Below, piece after piece: positions 7,856-15,004 of a stretch of DNA of 19,873 nt; position 1 is the first letter of the stretch; each line of letters begins with the position of its first letter. Origin of the DNA: Clostridia bacterium (GTDB taxonomy: Bacteria; Bacillota; Clostridia; Christensenellales; DTU072); assembly GCA_028701415.1 (NCBI GenBank), contig JAQVQU010000011.1, positions 6,059 through 25,931 of the forward strand. Reading direction: 5' to 3'. The position numbers and the translations under genes are program-made. The notes under the pieces are model-generated. The model saw nothing but the letters and a program-made list of their open reading frames with translations, made no database searches and was not told the origin of the DNA.

Positions 7856-9088
7856 ATGATTAAATGTAAATCTTGTGGGGAGATTAATTTAGACAACAGT
7901 CGTTTTTGCGTTTCTTGCGGGAAGCCGCTCAGTGATTCTAATGCTAATGCGATGAAAGAAGCTTTAGAGAAGGCACAGAAAAGCTTTGAGAAAGATGCTC
8001 TGGCGACAATTGATAGATCACGGATTACTTTTGTTTGTTCTGTTTGCGGAACTGTGAATAGCATAGACCAAGATAGATGTGCAAAGTGTGGTAAACCAAG
8101 ACCTAGAAGTGAATTTGTAAGTGCTCTTAAGAAAGTGAAACAAGGATATGAATATTCGGAAGCACCAGCACTTGAAGAACCTGATTTACAAGAAGATATA
8201 ACTCAAGCCCCAAATGAAGAGCAACCGGAAGAGGAAGTAATACAGCAACCCAAACAACTTCAGCAACCAGCGGTTCAAACAGAAGGGCTAACGGCTATAG
8301 GAGGAGGACAGGCGAATCCTGTTGTACAACCCTTTATTGTGGTTCCTTTTGTGAACCCAAACCAGGAAATTTGGCAATACAAACCCAATCAAGTTTACAG
8401 ATTCCAGCCTTATTCTCAAGAAGAAATAGATTCACGAGAGATGGAAAGGATAAATCAAGAAAAGGCAATTGCAGAAGCGCAAAACCTGACTTTAAATTAT
8501 GGATTAGAAAATATCGAAAAGACAGAGGATGATATTGTTTTGCGTCAAAAAACAAAGCCAGTTAGAGTTGTTGGTTTTTTACTCATGATTTTATCCCTTG
8601 CGATGGTAATACTTGCTTATGTGGTGAATATTTATCAAGTTTTTGTAAATGGTTTTGTTCAAAAACCAATACTTTTCTTTGTTACTGGGATAGGGGAGTG
8701 TGTAGAAGGAGCTTTTTCAATTCATCTTTGGGACTCAATAGGGTACACATATAGCTCATGGACAGATTTTATTTCACCAGTTGCCTTTATTATATTCATT
8801 ATACTTGCAGTAGTTTTGGTAATTAGAAGTTTTGCTAGATTGCTTAAGGGCTCCGCCAAAAGAAAAGGTTTTCTACTACCTTTGTTTATTTTGCTGTTTT
8901 TCTTAACTGGAGTTGTGGGCATTATCAATAAGTATGCTGGCTTTACATCCGAAGGATTAAACACATTTTTAGATGATGTGTCTATTGGTATGTATATTAT
9001 CGGTGGCATCTCACTACTTGCTTTCTTGATTAGTTTTTTCTCTCCTGCGAATTTAATAAGAAAAAGAAATAAAAATGATATAGAATAG
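7856..9088 (+). CDS. Double zinc-ribbon four-helix membrane protein
   Basis: A protein of 410 residues. Two zinc ribbons stand at the N-terminus: C4-x2-C7...C18-x2-C21 and C61-x2-C64...C75-x2-C78, both ending CGKP. A Glu/Gln/Pro-rich linker (about 100-235) contains NPVVQPFIVVPF at 154-165, which resembles the motif shared by the downstream genes. Four hydrophobic segments follow at about 237-259, 306-328, 338-358 and 377-396, with a basic turn (RLLKGSAKRKG) between the second and third. This predicts a cytoplasmic N-terminus and four helices. Zinc ribbons of this type are structural or binding modules; no enzymatic residue is evident. It is the first gene of the cluster. The function is unknown to me. 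Confidence 0.85.
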   Translation: MIKCKSCGEINLDNSRFCVSCGKPLSDSNANAMKEALEKAQKSFEKDALATIDRSRITFVCSVCGTVNSIDQDRCAKCGKPRPRSEFVSALKKVKQGYEYSEAPALEEPDLQEDITQAPNEEQPEEEVIQQPKQLQQPAVQTEGLTAIGGGQANPVVQPFIVVPFVNPNQEIWQYKPNQVYRFQPYSQEEIDSREMERINQEKAIAEAQNLTLNYGLENIEKTEDDIVLRQKTKPVRVVGFLLMILSLAMVILAYVVNIYQVFVNGFVQKPILFFVTGIGECVEGAFSIHLWDSIGYTYSSWTDFISPVAFIIFIILAVVLVIRSFARLLKGSAKRKGFLLPLFILLFFLTGVVGIINKYAGFTSEGLNTFLDDVSIGMYIIGGISLLAFLISFFSPANLIRKRNKNDIE

Positions 9089-9091
9089 TAA

Positions 9092-9106
9092 GCGAAAATT
9101 ATTCGC
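9092..9106 (+). other. Intercistronic stem-loop
   Basis: GCGAA-AATTA-TTCGC sits in the 39-base gap between the first two genes of the cluster, just before the GGAGG ribosome binding site. It has no U-run. Similar short stem-loops occur between later genes of the cluster. Confidence 0.4.
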
Positions 9107-9127
9107 AAAAATGGTATGGAGGTAATT

Positions 9128-9979
9128 ATGGGATACGATGCTAAGGCGCCCGAAAGATCAAATCCAGAGACAAATCGATATGCAAACAGCTATCTTTTGA
9201 GTAATAGGGATATGTCTTCACCTTATGTTGCGAATTATGTTGCAGCAAAAAGTCAAAGAATGGAAGCTAGGGCTCAAATTAGTAGAAATTCGTATAAAAG
9301 AGCGGAAAGCTACGATGATTTAGAGTCAGGAAGGGGAGCTGGAGGAGCTAAAACTCGAACCCTGCCAATGAAATCTAAGAGAGGATTCTTTGTAATACTT
9401 TTACTCGTTTTAGTTCTTGCTTATGTAGCTGTAGCTGCTTTATCTTTCTTTGCTGTTATGCCCGAATATACTTCTTTATTTTCGAAAACACCAGTTAATG
9501 AAGGCGATCCAAGAATTGAAATTTCAGATAGAGATGTTGTAATGGGTTTTGTTAAGTCTTTTATGCCGGATCTGGCAGAAGCATCCTATTTTTATGATGA
9601 GTGTATGGTAAATATCTCTACAGTAGGTACAGTAGAAATGATAGCTTACTATGCTCTTCCTATAGCATTCGCGCTGGGACTAATAATAGCAGTCGTTTTC
9701 TTAGTTAGACTGCTTGTAGCAGCGTTTACTCCCAAAAGAAGAAATCTTTTTGTGCTTAGTGGAATTTTAATGCTTGTTATGAATCTTTTAGTGGTATTTG
9801 CAGGATTTATTTGGGCAGCGGGAATGAATTTTGCTGAAATAATGAATTTTATACCTTTTGTAGCCACGGTTTCCTTGCCAATAATGCTTGCCTATGGTGG
9901 CATAATAATGTTGGGAATTTCCTTGCTAGTGTTTATATTCAGTTTCTTTGCTTACCGCAGCAAGAAAAAAGTTCAATAA
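9128..9979 (+). CDS. Four-helix membrane protein with long polar N-terminus
   Basis: A protein of 283 residues from the ATG at 9128, which has GGAGG (9118-9122) five bases upstream; an in-frame ATG at 9116 overlaps that site and is unlikely to be used. Residues 1-84 are polar, Tyr/Asn/Arg-rich and lack the shared motif. Helices are at about 86-110, 171-196, 205-230 and 252-275. The first loop (about 111-170) is acidic and the turn between helices two and three is basic (TPKRRN). The boundary MPEYTSLFSK after helix one resembles LPNYTSFLIEKD in the gene at 10606, so the two are likely paralogues. No known family is recognised. Confidence 0.8.
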   Translation: MGYDAKAPERSNPETNRYANSYLLSNRDMSSPYVANYVAAKSQRMEARAQISRNSYKRAESYDDLESGRGAGGAKTRTLPMKSKRGFFVILLLVLVLAYVAVAALSFFAVMPEYTSLFSKTPVNEGDPRIEISDRDVVMGFVKSFMPDLAEASYFYDECMVNISTVGTVEMIAYYALPIAFALGLIIAVVFLVRLLVAAFTPKRRNLFVLSGILMLVMNLLVVFAGFIWAAGMNFAEIMNFIPFVATVSLPIMLAYGGIIMLGISLLVFIFSFFAYRSKKKVQ

Positions 9980-10001
9980 ATATTAATTGGAGGAACGGAT
10001 T

Positions 10002-10262
10002 ATGAGCAAAAAGAAAAGAATGATGGAAGAGCAGAGAGCAAGAGAGGAAGCTGCAAGAAGACAAGAGGCATTAAGAAGACCAAAGCAGCCAACTGCAAGT
10101 TGGAGAAAAATTAATAATAGAGGACCTGTACCAATTGCTCCTCCCTCCGATTTTATTCAACTTACTCCTATTGTCCAGCCTATTCCGTTGGTACCATATT
10201 CTACACAATTGCAACCACTTGCAATGTTTGAAGATGATGATCAATACGATGACATTTATTAA
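10002..10262 (+). CDS. Short motif protein C (QLTPIVQPI family)
   Basis: A soluble protein of 86 residues from the ATG at 10002, with GGAGG at 9989-9993; an upstream TTG at 9987 overlaps that site. Residues 1-27 form a strongly basic, helix-prone stretch rich in Lys, Arg and Glu. A Pro-rich linker follows. The shared motif QLTPIVQPIPLVPYSTQ lies at 53-69, and the protein ends in an acidic, Tyr-containing tail (FEDDDQYDDIY). There is no signal peptide or membrane segment. It closes the first operon, 22 bases before an intrinsic terminator. I recognise no family; the layout suggests an adaptor that presents the motif. Confidence 0.75.
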   Translation: MSKKKRMMEEQRAREEAARRQEALRRPKQPTASWRKINNRGPVPIAPPSDFIQLTPIVQPIPLVPYSTQLQPLAMFEDDDQYDDIY

Positions 10263-10274
10263 TTAAATTTTTCT

Positions 10275-10306
10275 AAAAAATAGCGGAGCTTATGCTCCGT
10301 TTTTTT
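10275..10306 (+). terminator. Intrinsic terminator of the first cluster operon
   Basis: CGGAGC (10284-10289) and GCTCCG (10294-10299) enclose a TTAT loop, with an A-tract before and seven T after. A textbook rho-independent terminator. Confidence 0.9.
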
Positions 10307-10440
10307 ATGTAATGTGAATTATTAGAGCAACATACTGTTTATAATCTGCGAGAATTATAGTGGAAATTTAATCTCAAGTTTAAGTTGCAGTGCTTAATTA
10401 TACTATATACACGCGCACGCATAATTTATATAAATTATTG

Positions 10441-10469
10441 TTGAAATGTATATGCTCTTGTGATAAACT
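10441..10469 (+). promoter_or_regulatory. Promoter of the second membrane-protein operon
   Basis: TTGAAA (10441-10446) and TAAACT (10464-10469) are 17 bp apart, with TGA directly before the -10 giving an extended -10 (TGATAAACT). The transcript would have a leader of about 130 bases. In the rest of the gap (10307-10440) I see only AT-rich sequence and a CG-alternating tract, ACGCGCACGC, at 10411-10420. Confidence 0.6.
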
Positions 10470-10480
10470 AATAGTAATAT

Positions 10481-10580
10481 CAAAAAGTGGGGGAATACTT
10501 TTTGAGTAATTTTTCCCTGACTTTGAAAAATTGATTAAATACTATTTTGGTCTTTTAGTAAAAGGACAATATTACTAAAA
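10481..10580 (+). promoter_or_regulatory. Two perfect hairpins in the leader of the second operon
   Basis: CAAAAAGT (10481-10488) and ACTTTTTG (10497-10504) form an 8-bp stem with a GGGGGAAT loop. TTTTAGTA (10553-10560) and TACTAAAA (10573-10580) form another 8-bp stem with a 12-base loop containing AAAGGA. Both lie between the promoter and the first gene. A loop carrying an anti-ribosomal or ribosomal-like G-rich sequence may hint at post-transcriptional control, but no known class fits. Confidence 0.45.
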
Positions 10581-10605
10581 CGCATTAAACTCTTTGGGAG
10601 GGGAT

Positions 10606-11670
10606 ATGGCATATCAGACAGCACCTGGAAATCCACGAAATGTCAGTGTCTCAGTCCGCCCATCTTACGGACAGCCAGCAAGACCTAGACCAGTTCAGCC
10701 AAACCCAAACGCACGCCCTCAGGCAAAAGCAATTCCAGTAAAAAAGAAGAGAAGAAAAGAGAGAGAATACTTCTTTATTATGAGAAGGGGTGTATGTTTT
10801 CTAATGATGATTTTTTCATTAGTTTGGATTGCGGTTATACTTTTAAATTATTTAAATATACTTCCTAACTACACTTCATTTTTGATTGAAAAGGATCTTA
10901 CTCCATTAGATGAGAGATTGGAGACGGATACTGGTGAGTTAGATGATTTTGGTAATGCGATAATGCTACCTTATGTCGATCAAAGTAAGTATATATCTAT
11001 GATGGACCCAATATATGGAGGAATTTCAGCAATACTTAAGCAACCTATGGTTGATGGACAGGGGATTTCTCTTTCACCTTTCTATGATGAAATGTATGAG
11101 AATATAATGGGTGCTGCAGAAGAAGAAGTCGAAGCTGAAGCAGCCGATGAGGAACCTGAAGAGACTCCGGAGCTTACAGAAGAAGAACTTTTGGCCCAGG
11201 CTAGAGAACAAGATACTATGATGATGGTTGCGCAAATTGCCTTTCCTTACTTTCCGATTGCTTTAGTTGTTTCTGCACTTGCTGCTGTCTTAATCTTTAT
11301 TTTGAGCTTGTTTTCAATGTTTGGAAGGAGAATTTTCAAGGGATTTTTCATATTCGCGTTGATAATGGTCCTTGCAGGGGTAATGACTTTTGTCGGAGGT
11401 TTTGTAGCATCTGGTATTTTCAGCGGAGCTCCAAAGTATTTGGAGGATGGCACTTTAGTTAGTGTTATTGATTTTACTAAGGCAGCCGAGTTCTTAACGG
11501 GTGCATTCACTGGACCACCAGCTACAGCCATTGATCCGGAAATTGATGTTGCACCTATTCCGTTGGTATCAGGCTATGGTACTCTAGGAGTTCTCTTGGC
11601 TCCAATAATAATAATGCTTTTAGCCTTGTTCGCAAGGAGAAAGGTACCATATAGTATTTTTGATAAATAG
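10606..11670 (+). CDS. Four-helix membrane protein with acidic loop
   Basis: A protein of 354 residues from the ATG at 10606, with GGAGG directly upstream; a TTG at 10594 overlaps that site. Residues 1-45 are Pro/Arg/Gln-rich and followed by a KKKRRKERE cluster. Helices are at about 60-85, 208-237, 244-272 and 322-343. The first loop, about 120 residues long, is expected outside and is very acidic near 171-196 (AEEEVEAEAADEEPEE). The turn after helix two is basic (GRRIFKG). Just before the last helix stands APIPLVSGYGT, loosely like the shared motif. It is a paralogue of the gene at 9128. It is the first gene of the second operon and of unknown function. Confidence 0.8.
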   Translation: MAYQTAPGNPRNVSVSVRPSYGQPARPRPVQPNPNARPQAKAIPVKKKRRKEREYFFIMRRGVCFLMMIFSLVWIAVILLNYLNILPNYTSFLIEKDLTPLDERLETDTGELDDFGNAIMLPYVDQSKYISMMDPIYGGISAILKQPMVDGQGISLSPFYDEMYENIMGAAEEEVEAEAADEEPEETPELTEEELLAQAREQDTMMMVAQIAFPYFPIALVVSALAAVLIFILSLFSMFGRRIFKGFFIFALIMVLAGVMTFVGGFVASGIFSGAPKYLEDGTLVSVIDFTKAAEFLTGAFTGPPATAIDPEIDVAPIPLVSGYGTLGVLLAPIIIMLLALFARRKVPYSIFDK

Positions 11671-11692
11671 AGAATAAGTGGAGGAAAATAAT

Positions 11693-11929
11693 ATGTCGAA
11701 AAAAGTAAGAAAAGAAGAAAATGTTGGTAGACCCGTACAACCAATGACCTTTAGACCAAGGGTAACTTTTAAAGTTATGAATAATTGTGGCGTTGTTCCG
11801 GTTGCTAAACCTGCTGACTTCATACAATTGACCCCTGTTGTTCAACCCATTTCTCTTATTCCTTATTCTACTCAAGAACAACCTATGGCAGAGTTTGAAG
11901 ATGAGGGTGGGGAGTATGAGGGATATTAG
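11693..11929 (+). CDS. Short motif protein E (QLTPIVQPI family)
   Basis: A soluble protein of 78 residues from the ATG at 11693, with GGAGG at 11680-11684; a GTG at 11678 overlaps that site. The N-terminus is basic (MSKKVRKEE). The shared motif QLTPVVQPISLIPYSTQ lies at 45-61 and is followed by EQPM and an acidic Tyr-rich tail (FEDEGGEYEGY). This is the closest relative of the protein encoded at 10002. A 24-base stretch of the motif region (11861-11884) is identical to one in the next gene (12145-12168), pointing to local duplication. It starts 22 bases after the preceding membrane-protein gene and precedes another one. Confidence 0.75.
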   Translation: MSKKVRKEENVGRPVQPMTFRPRVTFKVMNNCGVVPVAKPADFIQLTPVVQPISLIPYSTQEQPMAEFEDEGGEYEGY

Positions 11930-11947
11930 AACCCTTATTTAGGAATA

Positions 11948-11964
11948 AAGACAGGATATGTCTT
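11948..11964 (+). other. Intercistronic stem-loop
   Basis: AAGACA and TGTCTT pair around a GGATA loop in the 59-base gap before the gene at 11989. A second, weaker stem (TTATT/AATAA) lies just upstream. The following bases are GAAATATTTTT, so partial termination is conceivable. Confidence 0.4.
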
Positions 11965-11988
11965 GAAATATTTTTGGAGGAAACAAAT

Positions 11989-12717
11989 ATGCGCAAAAAA
12001 GAAGAACAATCAATTGCTCAAAAACCAGCTCCGCCCACGATGCAGAGACCGCAAGTGGCAAAAAAACCTGGCAACCAGGTTCCGGTGCACTCCCCTTCGG
12101 GGCCGATGCAGCTTACACCAATCATTCAACCTATAGCTTTTGTCCCTTATTCTACTCAAGAACAACCTTTGTATATGTATGATGATGCATCTACACAGGC
12201 GGCTGAGTATGAAGATGACTATTCTTATAGTGAAGATAATTATGCTGAAGAAGCAGTAGCGACAACCCAGTCTCAAAAAGCTAAAAAGGTTAGCGGGGCA
12301 GCTATTGCATTGATTATTTTATCTTTGATTATGATTGCAGTTTATGTTGTAGGTAAATTTTTGGCATTCACATATGTTCAGGTTGCTAATGATACTAGTG
12401 GATTAGACATGCTACTTAACGTATTTTCAGCAGGAGCTATAGTTTTAGATACTATTACTGTAGTTGCTTTGGGGGTTTCGGTATCAGTGGTATGTGCATT
12501 ACTTGTATTAATAGCTAGTATTGTCAGAATTAAGAAACAGGGAGCATGTGTATTTGCAAAGATATTTAGCTTCTTGGGACTTGTCACTGCCTTAGTAGCA
12601 GTTATGATTTCACTCGTTCAGAAGGACGAAATAACAGTTAATTATGGAATGTATATTGTAGCTGCAATAGCATTGTTGCTTGTAATGATTGCATTTCTCT
12701 CGAAGAATAAAAAATAA
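11989..12717 (+). CDS. Four-helix membrane protein F carrying the shared motif
   Basis: A protein of 242 residues from the ATG at 11989, with GGAGG at 11976-11980; a TTG at 11974 overlaps that site. The N-terminus resembles a whole short motif protein: a basic start, a Pro-rich linker, then QLTPIIQPIAFVPYSTQ at 41-57, EQPL and an acidic Tyr-rich segment (about 64-88). Helices follow at about 103-129, 147-180, 187-210 and 218-237, with a basic turn (RIKKQG) between the second and third. It looks like a fusion of the short-protein module to a four-helix module. No catalytic residues are evident. Confidence 0.8.
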   Translation: MRKKEEQSIAQKPAPPTMQRPQVAKKPGNQVPVHSPSGPMQLTPIIQPIAFVPYSTQEQPLYMYDDASTQAAEYEDDYSYSEDNYAEEAVATTQSQKAKKVSGAAIALIILSLIMIAVYVVGKFLAFTYVQVANDTSGLDMLLNVFSAGAIVLDTITVVALGVSVSVVCALLVLIASIVRIKKQGACVFAKIFSFLGLVTALVAVMISLVQKDEITVNYGMYIVAAIALLLVMIAFLSKNKK

Positions 12718-12723
12718 AGTTAG

Positions 12724-12755
12724 TTGCGCTAGGTATGGGATTTGTGATAGCGTAA
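12724..12755 (+). other. Intercistronic stem-loop
   Basis: TTGCGCTA (12724-12731) pairs with TAGCGTAA (12748-12755) over eight positions with one G-U, enclosing a 16-base loop. It lies between two cluster genes and just before the GAGGAGAG ribosome binding site. It could be an RNA-processing or stability element. Confidence 0.45.
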
Positions 12756-12782
12756 ATACTATAGTTGAGGAGAGATAAAAAA

Positions 12783-13139
12783 ATGAAAAGAAGAATTAGA
12801 CAAACGGAGACTGTTAGTGACGGGGTAGCTCGTACAAGCGTGCCTACCAGGCAGCCACAAAGCGGGCCGTTCCCTTTGATGCAGACTCCTGCTCAAGCAA
12901 TAGTGATGCCAAATACGGGATCATTTGAGGTTTCATCAAACGGTATGCCTTTAGGTTTGCCAACATATACATCAGTTGATGAATATGGAAGAGCCTATAC
13001 TCCCGCAATGCATTATGGCCCTCAGCCGAATAGTGCTCCTGTTCCAATTCCGAAGCCTGCAACTGTAGTACAGCTTACTCCGATTGTAGCCCCCGTGAAC
13101 TTTTTACCTAACTACGGTGGCGAACAACGGGACGAATGA
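12783..13139 (+). CDS. Short motif protein G (divergent QLTPIVQPI family)
   Basis: A soluble protein of 118 residues from the ATG at 12783, with GAGGAGAG upstream; a TTG at 12765 is closer to that site and unlikely. The N-terminus is basic (MKRRIRQ) and the middle is rich in Pro, Met, Gly and Ser. The shared motif appears at the end as QLTPIVAPVNFLPNYGG (97-113), with the PYSTQ part altered and only a short EQRDE tail. This is the most divergent of the three short proteins. Its stop codon overlaps an in-frame ATG of the next gene (ATGA), which suggests translational coupling. Confidence 0.7.
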   Translation: MKRRIRQTETVSDGVARTSVPTRQPQSGPFPLMQTPAQAIVMPNTGSFEVSSNGMPLGLPTYTSVDEYGRAYTPAMHYGPQPNSAPVPIPKPATVVQLTPIVAPVNFLPNYGGEQRDE

Positions 13140-13150
13140 GAGGTTTGAAT

Positions 13151-14140
13151 ATGGAAAAGAATAATAGTTCAAAAGTTAATCCAATGCAAGCTAGTCACGT
13201 TGTTGACAGAGGAAGATGGGTTCCAGTAGATGAAAATACTCTTGGCTTTTCTTTGCCCCCATTGCCTTCTCAAAAACCTGTTGCTGGGCCTGATGGAGCT
13301 ATCTATTGTGTAGGGGAATCAAAACCCGAACTATCTAGAGTTGGCAGTAACACTAATAACGCTGTTCCTGTGCCTTCATCGATTGTGCAAATGCCGGCTA
13401 TTGTTCAACCAATAGCCTTAGTTCCGTACACTTCTCAAAATCAACCTATGTTGCAATATGACCCTTATTCAAGACCAGTTGAGCCTAAAACAACTCCAAA
13501 AGCTCCAGTATACGTAAAGAAAGCTTTTAAAGGAGTTAGTGTTGTTGCTCTATTGGTTTCAGTGATAGCGTTAGTTCTCTTATTAATCTTATCAGTCGCA
13601 AGTTTTCAAGCAGATGACTCAAGACAGGCATTTGATATGAATGGAGTTGAAGCAATCACGGCAATTGGAGATATATTTGGGGTTGATTCAGGATCTGAGT
13701 ATAGCGAAAATATTGTTGCTAACAAAGCAACTATGGATACCTTGAGCAAAATAGTAGTTTATGCCTTTCCTATATTGGTTGTGTTAATTGCTTTATCCTT
13801 GCTCTGCTTGGTAATTAAGTATTTATCTAGGTATCTGAAAAAGCGTAGCCCAAGATCTTTCAGTATAGCTGCCCTTATAAATATTGTTTTTTGTGTTTTA
13901 GCTTTTGTAGGGCTGATGGCTATGTCTAACTCAGAAGTTGAACCTGCGTTAAGAGCCCAAAATATTTCCGATTTCTTTATCCCTGGAGGAGCTGAGGCTA
14001 CAATAGGATGGGGTTGGGGATTGCTTGCTGCTCTTGTCGGGTCAATTCTTCTTTTGTTCATTCCACTTTTTGCAAAGAAGAATGCTTATATTATTGAAAG
14101 AGACGACCCGTCTAAAAAAACTTACATCATAGAAGACTAG
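13151..14140 (+). CDS. Four-helix membrane protein H carrying the shared motif
   Basis: A protein of 329 residues if the ATG at 13151 is used (AGAGG at 13139-13143); the ATG at 13136, overlapping the previous stop, would add five residues. The N-terminal region of about 125 residues is Pro/Ser/Asn-rich and carries QMPAIVQPIALVPYTSQ at 80-96, then NQPM and LQYDPY. Helices are at about 128-151, 201-226, 236-257 and 285-308. The turn between helices two and three is basic (RYLKKRSPR). The C-terminus is charged (IIERDDPSKKTYIIED). It ends the second operon, with a terminator 23 bases later. Unknown function, same architecture as the gene at 11989. Confidence 0.8.
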   Translation: MEKNNSSKVNPMQASHVVDRGRWVPVDENTLGFSLPPLPSQKPVAGPDGAIYCVGESKPELSRVGSNTNNAVPVPSSIVQMPAIVQPIALVPYTSQNQPMLQYDPYSRPVEPKTTPKAPVYVKKAFKGVSVVALLVSVIALVLLLILSVASFQADDSRQAFDMNGVEAITAIGDIFGVDSGSEYSENIVANKATMDTLSKIVVYAFPILVVLIALSLLCLVIKYLSRYLKKRSPRSFSIAALINIVFCVLAFVGLMAMSNSEVEPALRAQNISDFFIPGGAEATIGWGWGLLAALVGSILLLFIPLFAKKNAYIIERDDPSKKTYIIED

Positions 14141-14162
14141 AAGAAGTAAATAAAATTGTTTT

Positions 14163-14192
14163 AAAAGGGGAGCAGGCGCTCCTCTTTTTTTT
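14163..14192 (+). terminator. Intrinsic terminator of the second cluster operon
   Basis: GGGGAGC (14167-14173) and GCTCCTC (14178-14184) pair with one G-U around an AGGC loop, followed by eight T. The stretch from here to 14517 is AT-rich; I see no gene in it, only weak inverted repeats such as AATGC-AAAA-GCATT near 14499-14513. Confidence 0.85.
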
Positions 14193-14517
14193 AATTATAA
14201 CAGTTTATAATATCCCTATTATAATTGAAAAATACGTGTACAGAAAATTACAAGCAATTAATTAAATTTATCATTTTCTGAAAAAAGTGCAATAAAACCT
14301 GTCATTTAAATAAAACTTTTAGAATTTCAGAAATGCTAATGAAATTTTGGATATAAAATTTACAACTATAACATAGGAAATGCTGGAATAATTTTAGATA
14401 TTTACTAATATTTTAACGAAAAAGTGAATGAAATAATGATAAGCCCTCAATTCATTCGGTTTTCGAAAATACCTTGTATCAATATTGGCTTAGGTGGGAA
14501 TGCAAAAGCATTTTAAA

Positions 14518-14546
14518 TTGACAACGAGTGTTATTTAATATATGGT
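14518..14546 (+). promoter_or_regulatory. Probable acpP promoter
   Basis: A perfect TTGACA (14518-14523) is followed after 17 bp by TATGGT (14541-14546). A better-looking -10, TATACT at 14555-14560, lies too far from this -35. The GC-alternating stretch ACGCGCG (14570-14576) lies in the leader. I see no FapR-type operator. Confidence 0.5.
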
Positions 14547-14593
14547 ATATATATTATACTCGTGCCTATACGCGCGAAGAGATGGAGATAAAA

Positions 14594-14821
14594 ATGTTAG
14601 AAAAAGTCAAAAAACATATAGCAGAATTACTTGGAACAAAAGAGAATCTTATTACCCCTGAGTCTAAGCTGGTAGAAGACTTAAAAGCCGATAGTCTAGA
14701 TATAGTTCAGATGTTAATAGTGCTTGAGGATGAGTTTAAAGTTGAATTTTCAGATGATGAGATTGCTTCCTTGAAAACAGTTGGAGACATTGTTTCTTTT
14801 ATTGAGAAAAAAAGTAAATAA
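14594..14821 (+). CDS. acpP: Acyl carrier protein
   Basis: An acidic protein of 75 residues that carries growing acyl chains in fatty acid synthesis. The phosphopantetheine attachment motif DSLD is at 33-36, with Ser34 the modified residue. The four-helix pattern is typical: an N-terminal helix, LVEDLKADSLDIVQML, EDEFKVEFSDDEI, and TVGDIVSFIE. The ATG at 14594 has GGAGA 5-9 bases upstream and gives the usual length; in-frame starts further upstream would add residues not seen in the family. It is monocistronic here, without fab genes nearby. Confidence 0.95.
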   Translation: MLEKVKKHIAELLGTKENLITPESKLVEDLKADSLDIVQMLIVLEDEFKVEFSDDEIASLKTVGDIVSFIEKKSK

Positions 14822-14902
14822 GAAATAGTAATAGGATCTCGATTTTTTTAGTATAAGTAGATTTTTCGGGATTATGGGCTACTCACACAAAAGAAAATTT
14901 CA

Positions 14903-14931
14903 TTGACAAGGATATTTGTTAATGTTATAGT
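14903..14931 (+). promoter_or_regulatory. Promoter of rpmG-secE-nusG
   Basis: A perfect TTGACA (14903-14908) and TATAGT (14926-14931) are 17 bp apart, and TGT before the -10 gives an extended -10. This places the start of transcription near 14938, about 65 bases before rpmG. Confidence 0.8.
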
Positions 14932-15004
14932 ATAAAAGCACTTTTCAAGGGGTGCAATTTTTTTGATAAAAAATGCCGGGAAGAGAACTGGCTGGAGGTA
15001 TAAA

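Noticed and set aside
9116..12782. Longer in-frame starts at 9116, 9987, 10594, 11678, 11974 and 12765 for six cluster genes
   Set aside because: Each overlaps or directly abuts the purine-rich ribosome binding site of a downstream ATG, so the first residues (such as MEE) would be translated Shine-Dalgarno sequence. The downstream ATGs were used instead.
7856..14140. A phage or transposon origin of the cluster
   Set aside because: No integrase, transposase, terminal repeats or tRNA-linked attachment site was seen, and promoter and ribosome-binding styles match the neighbouring core genes.
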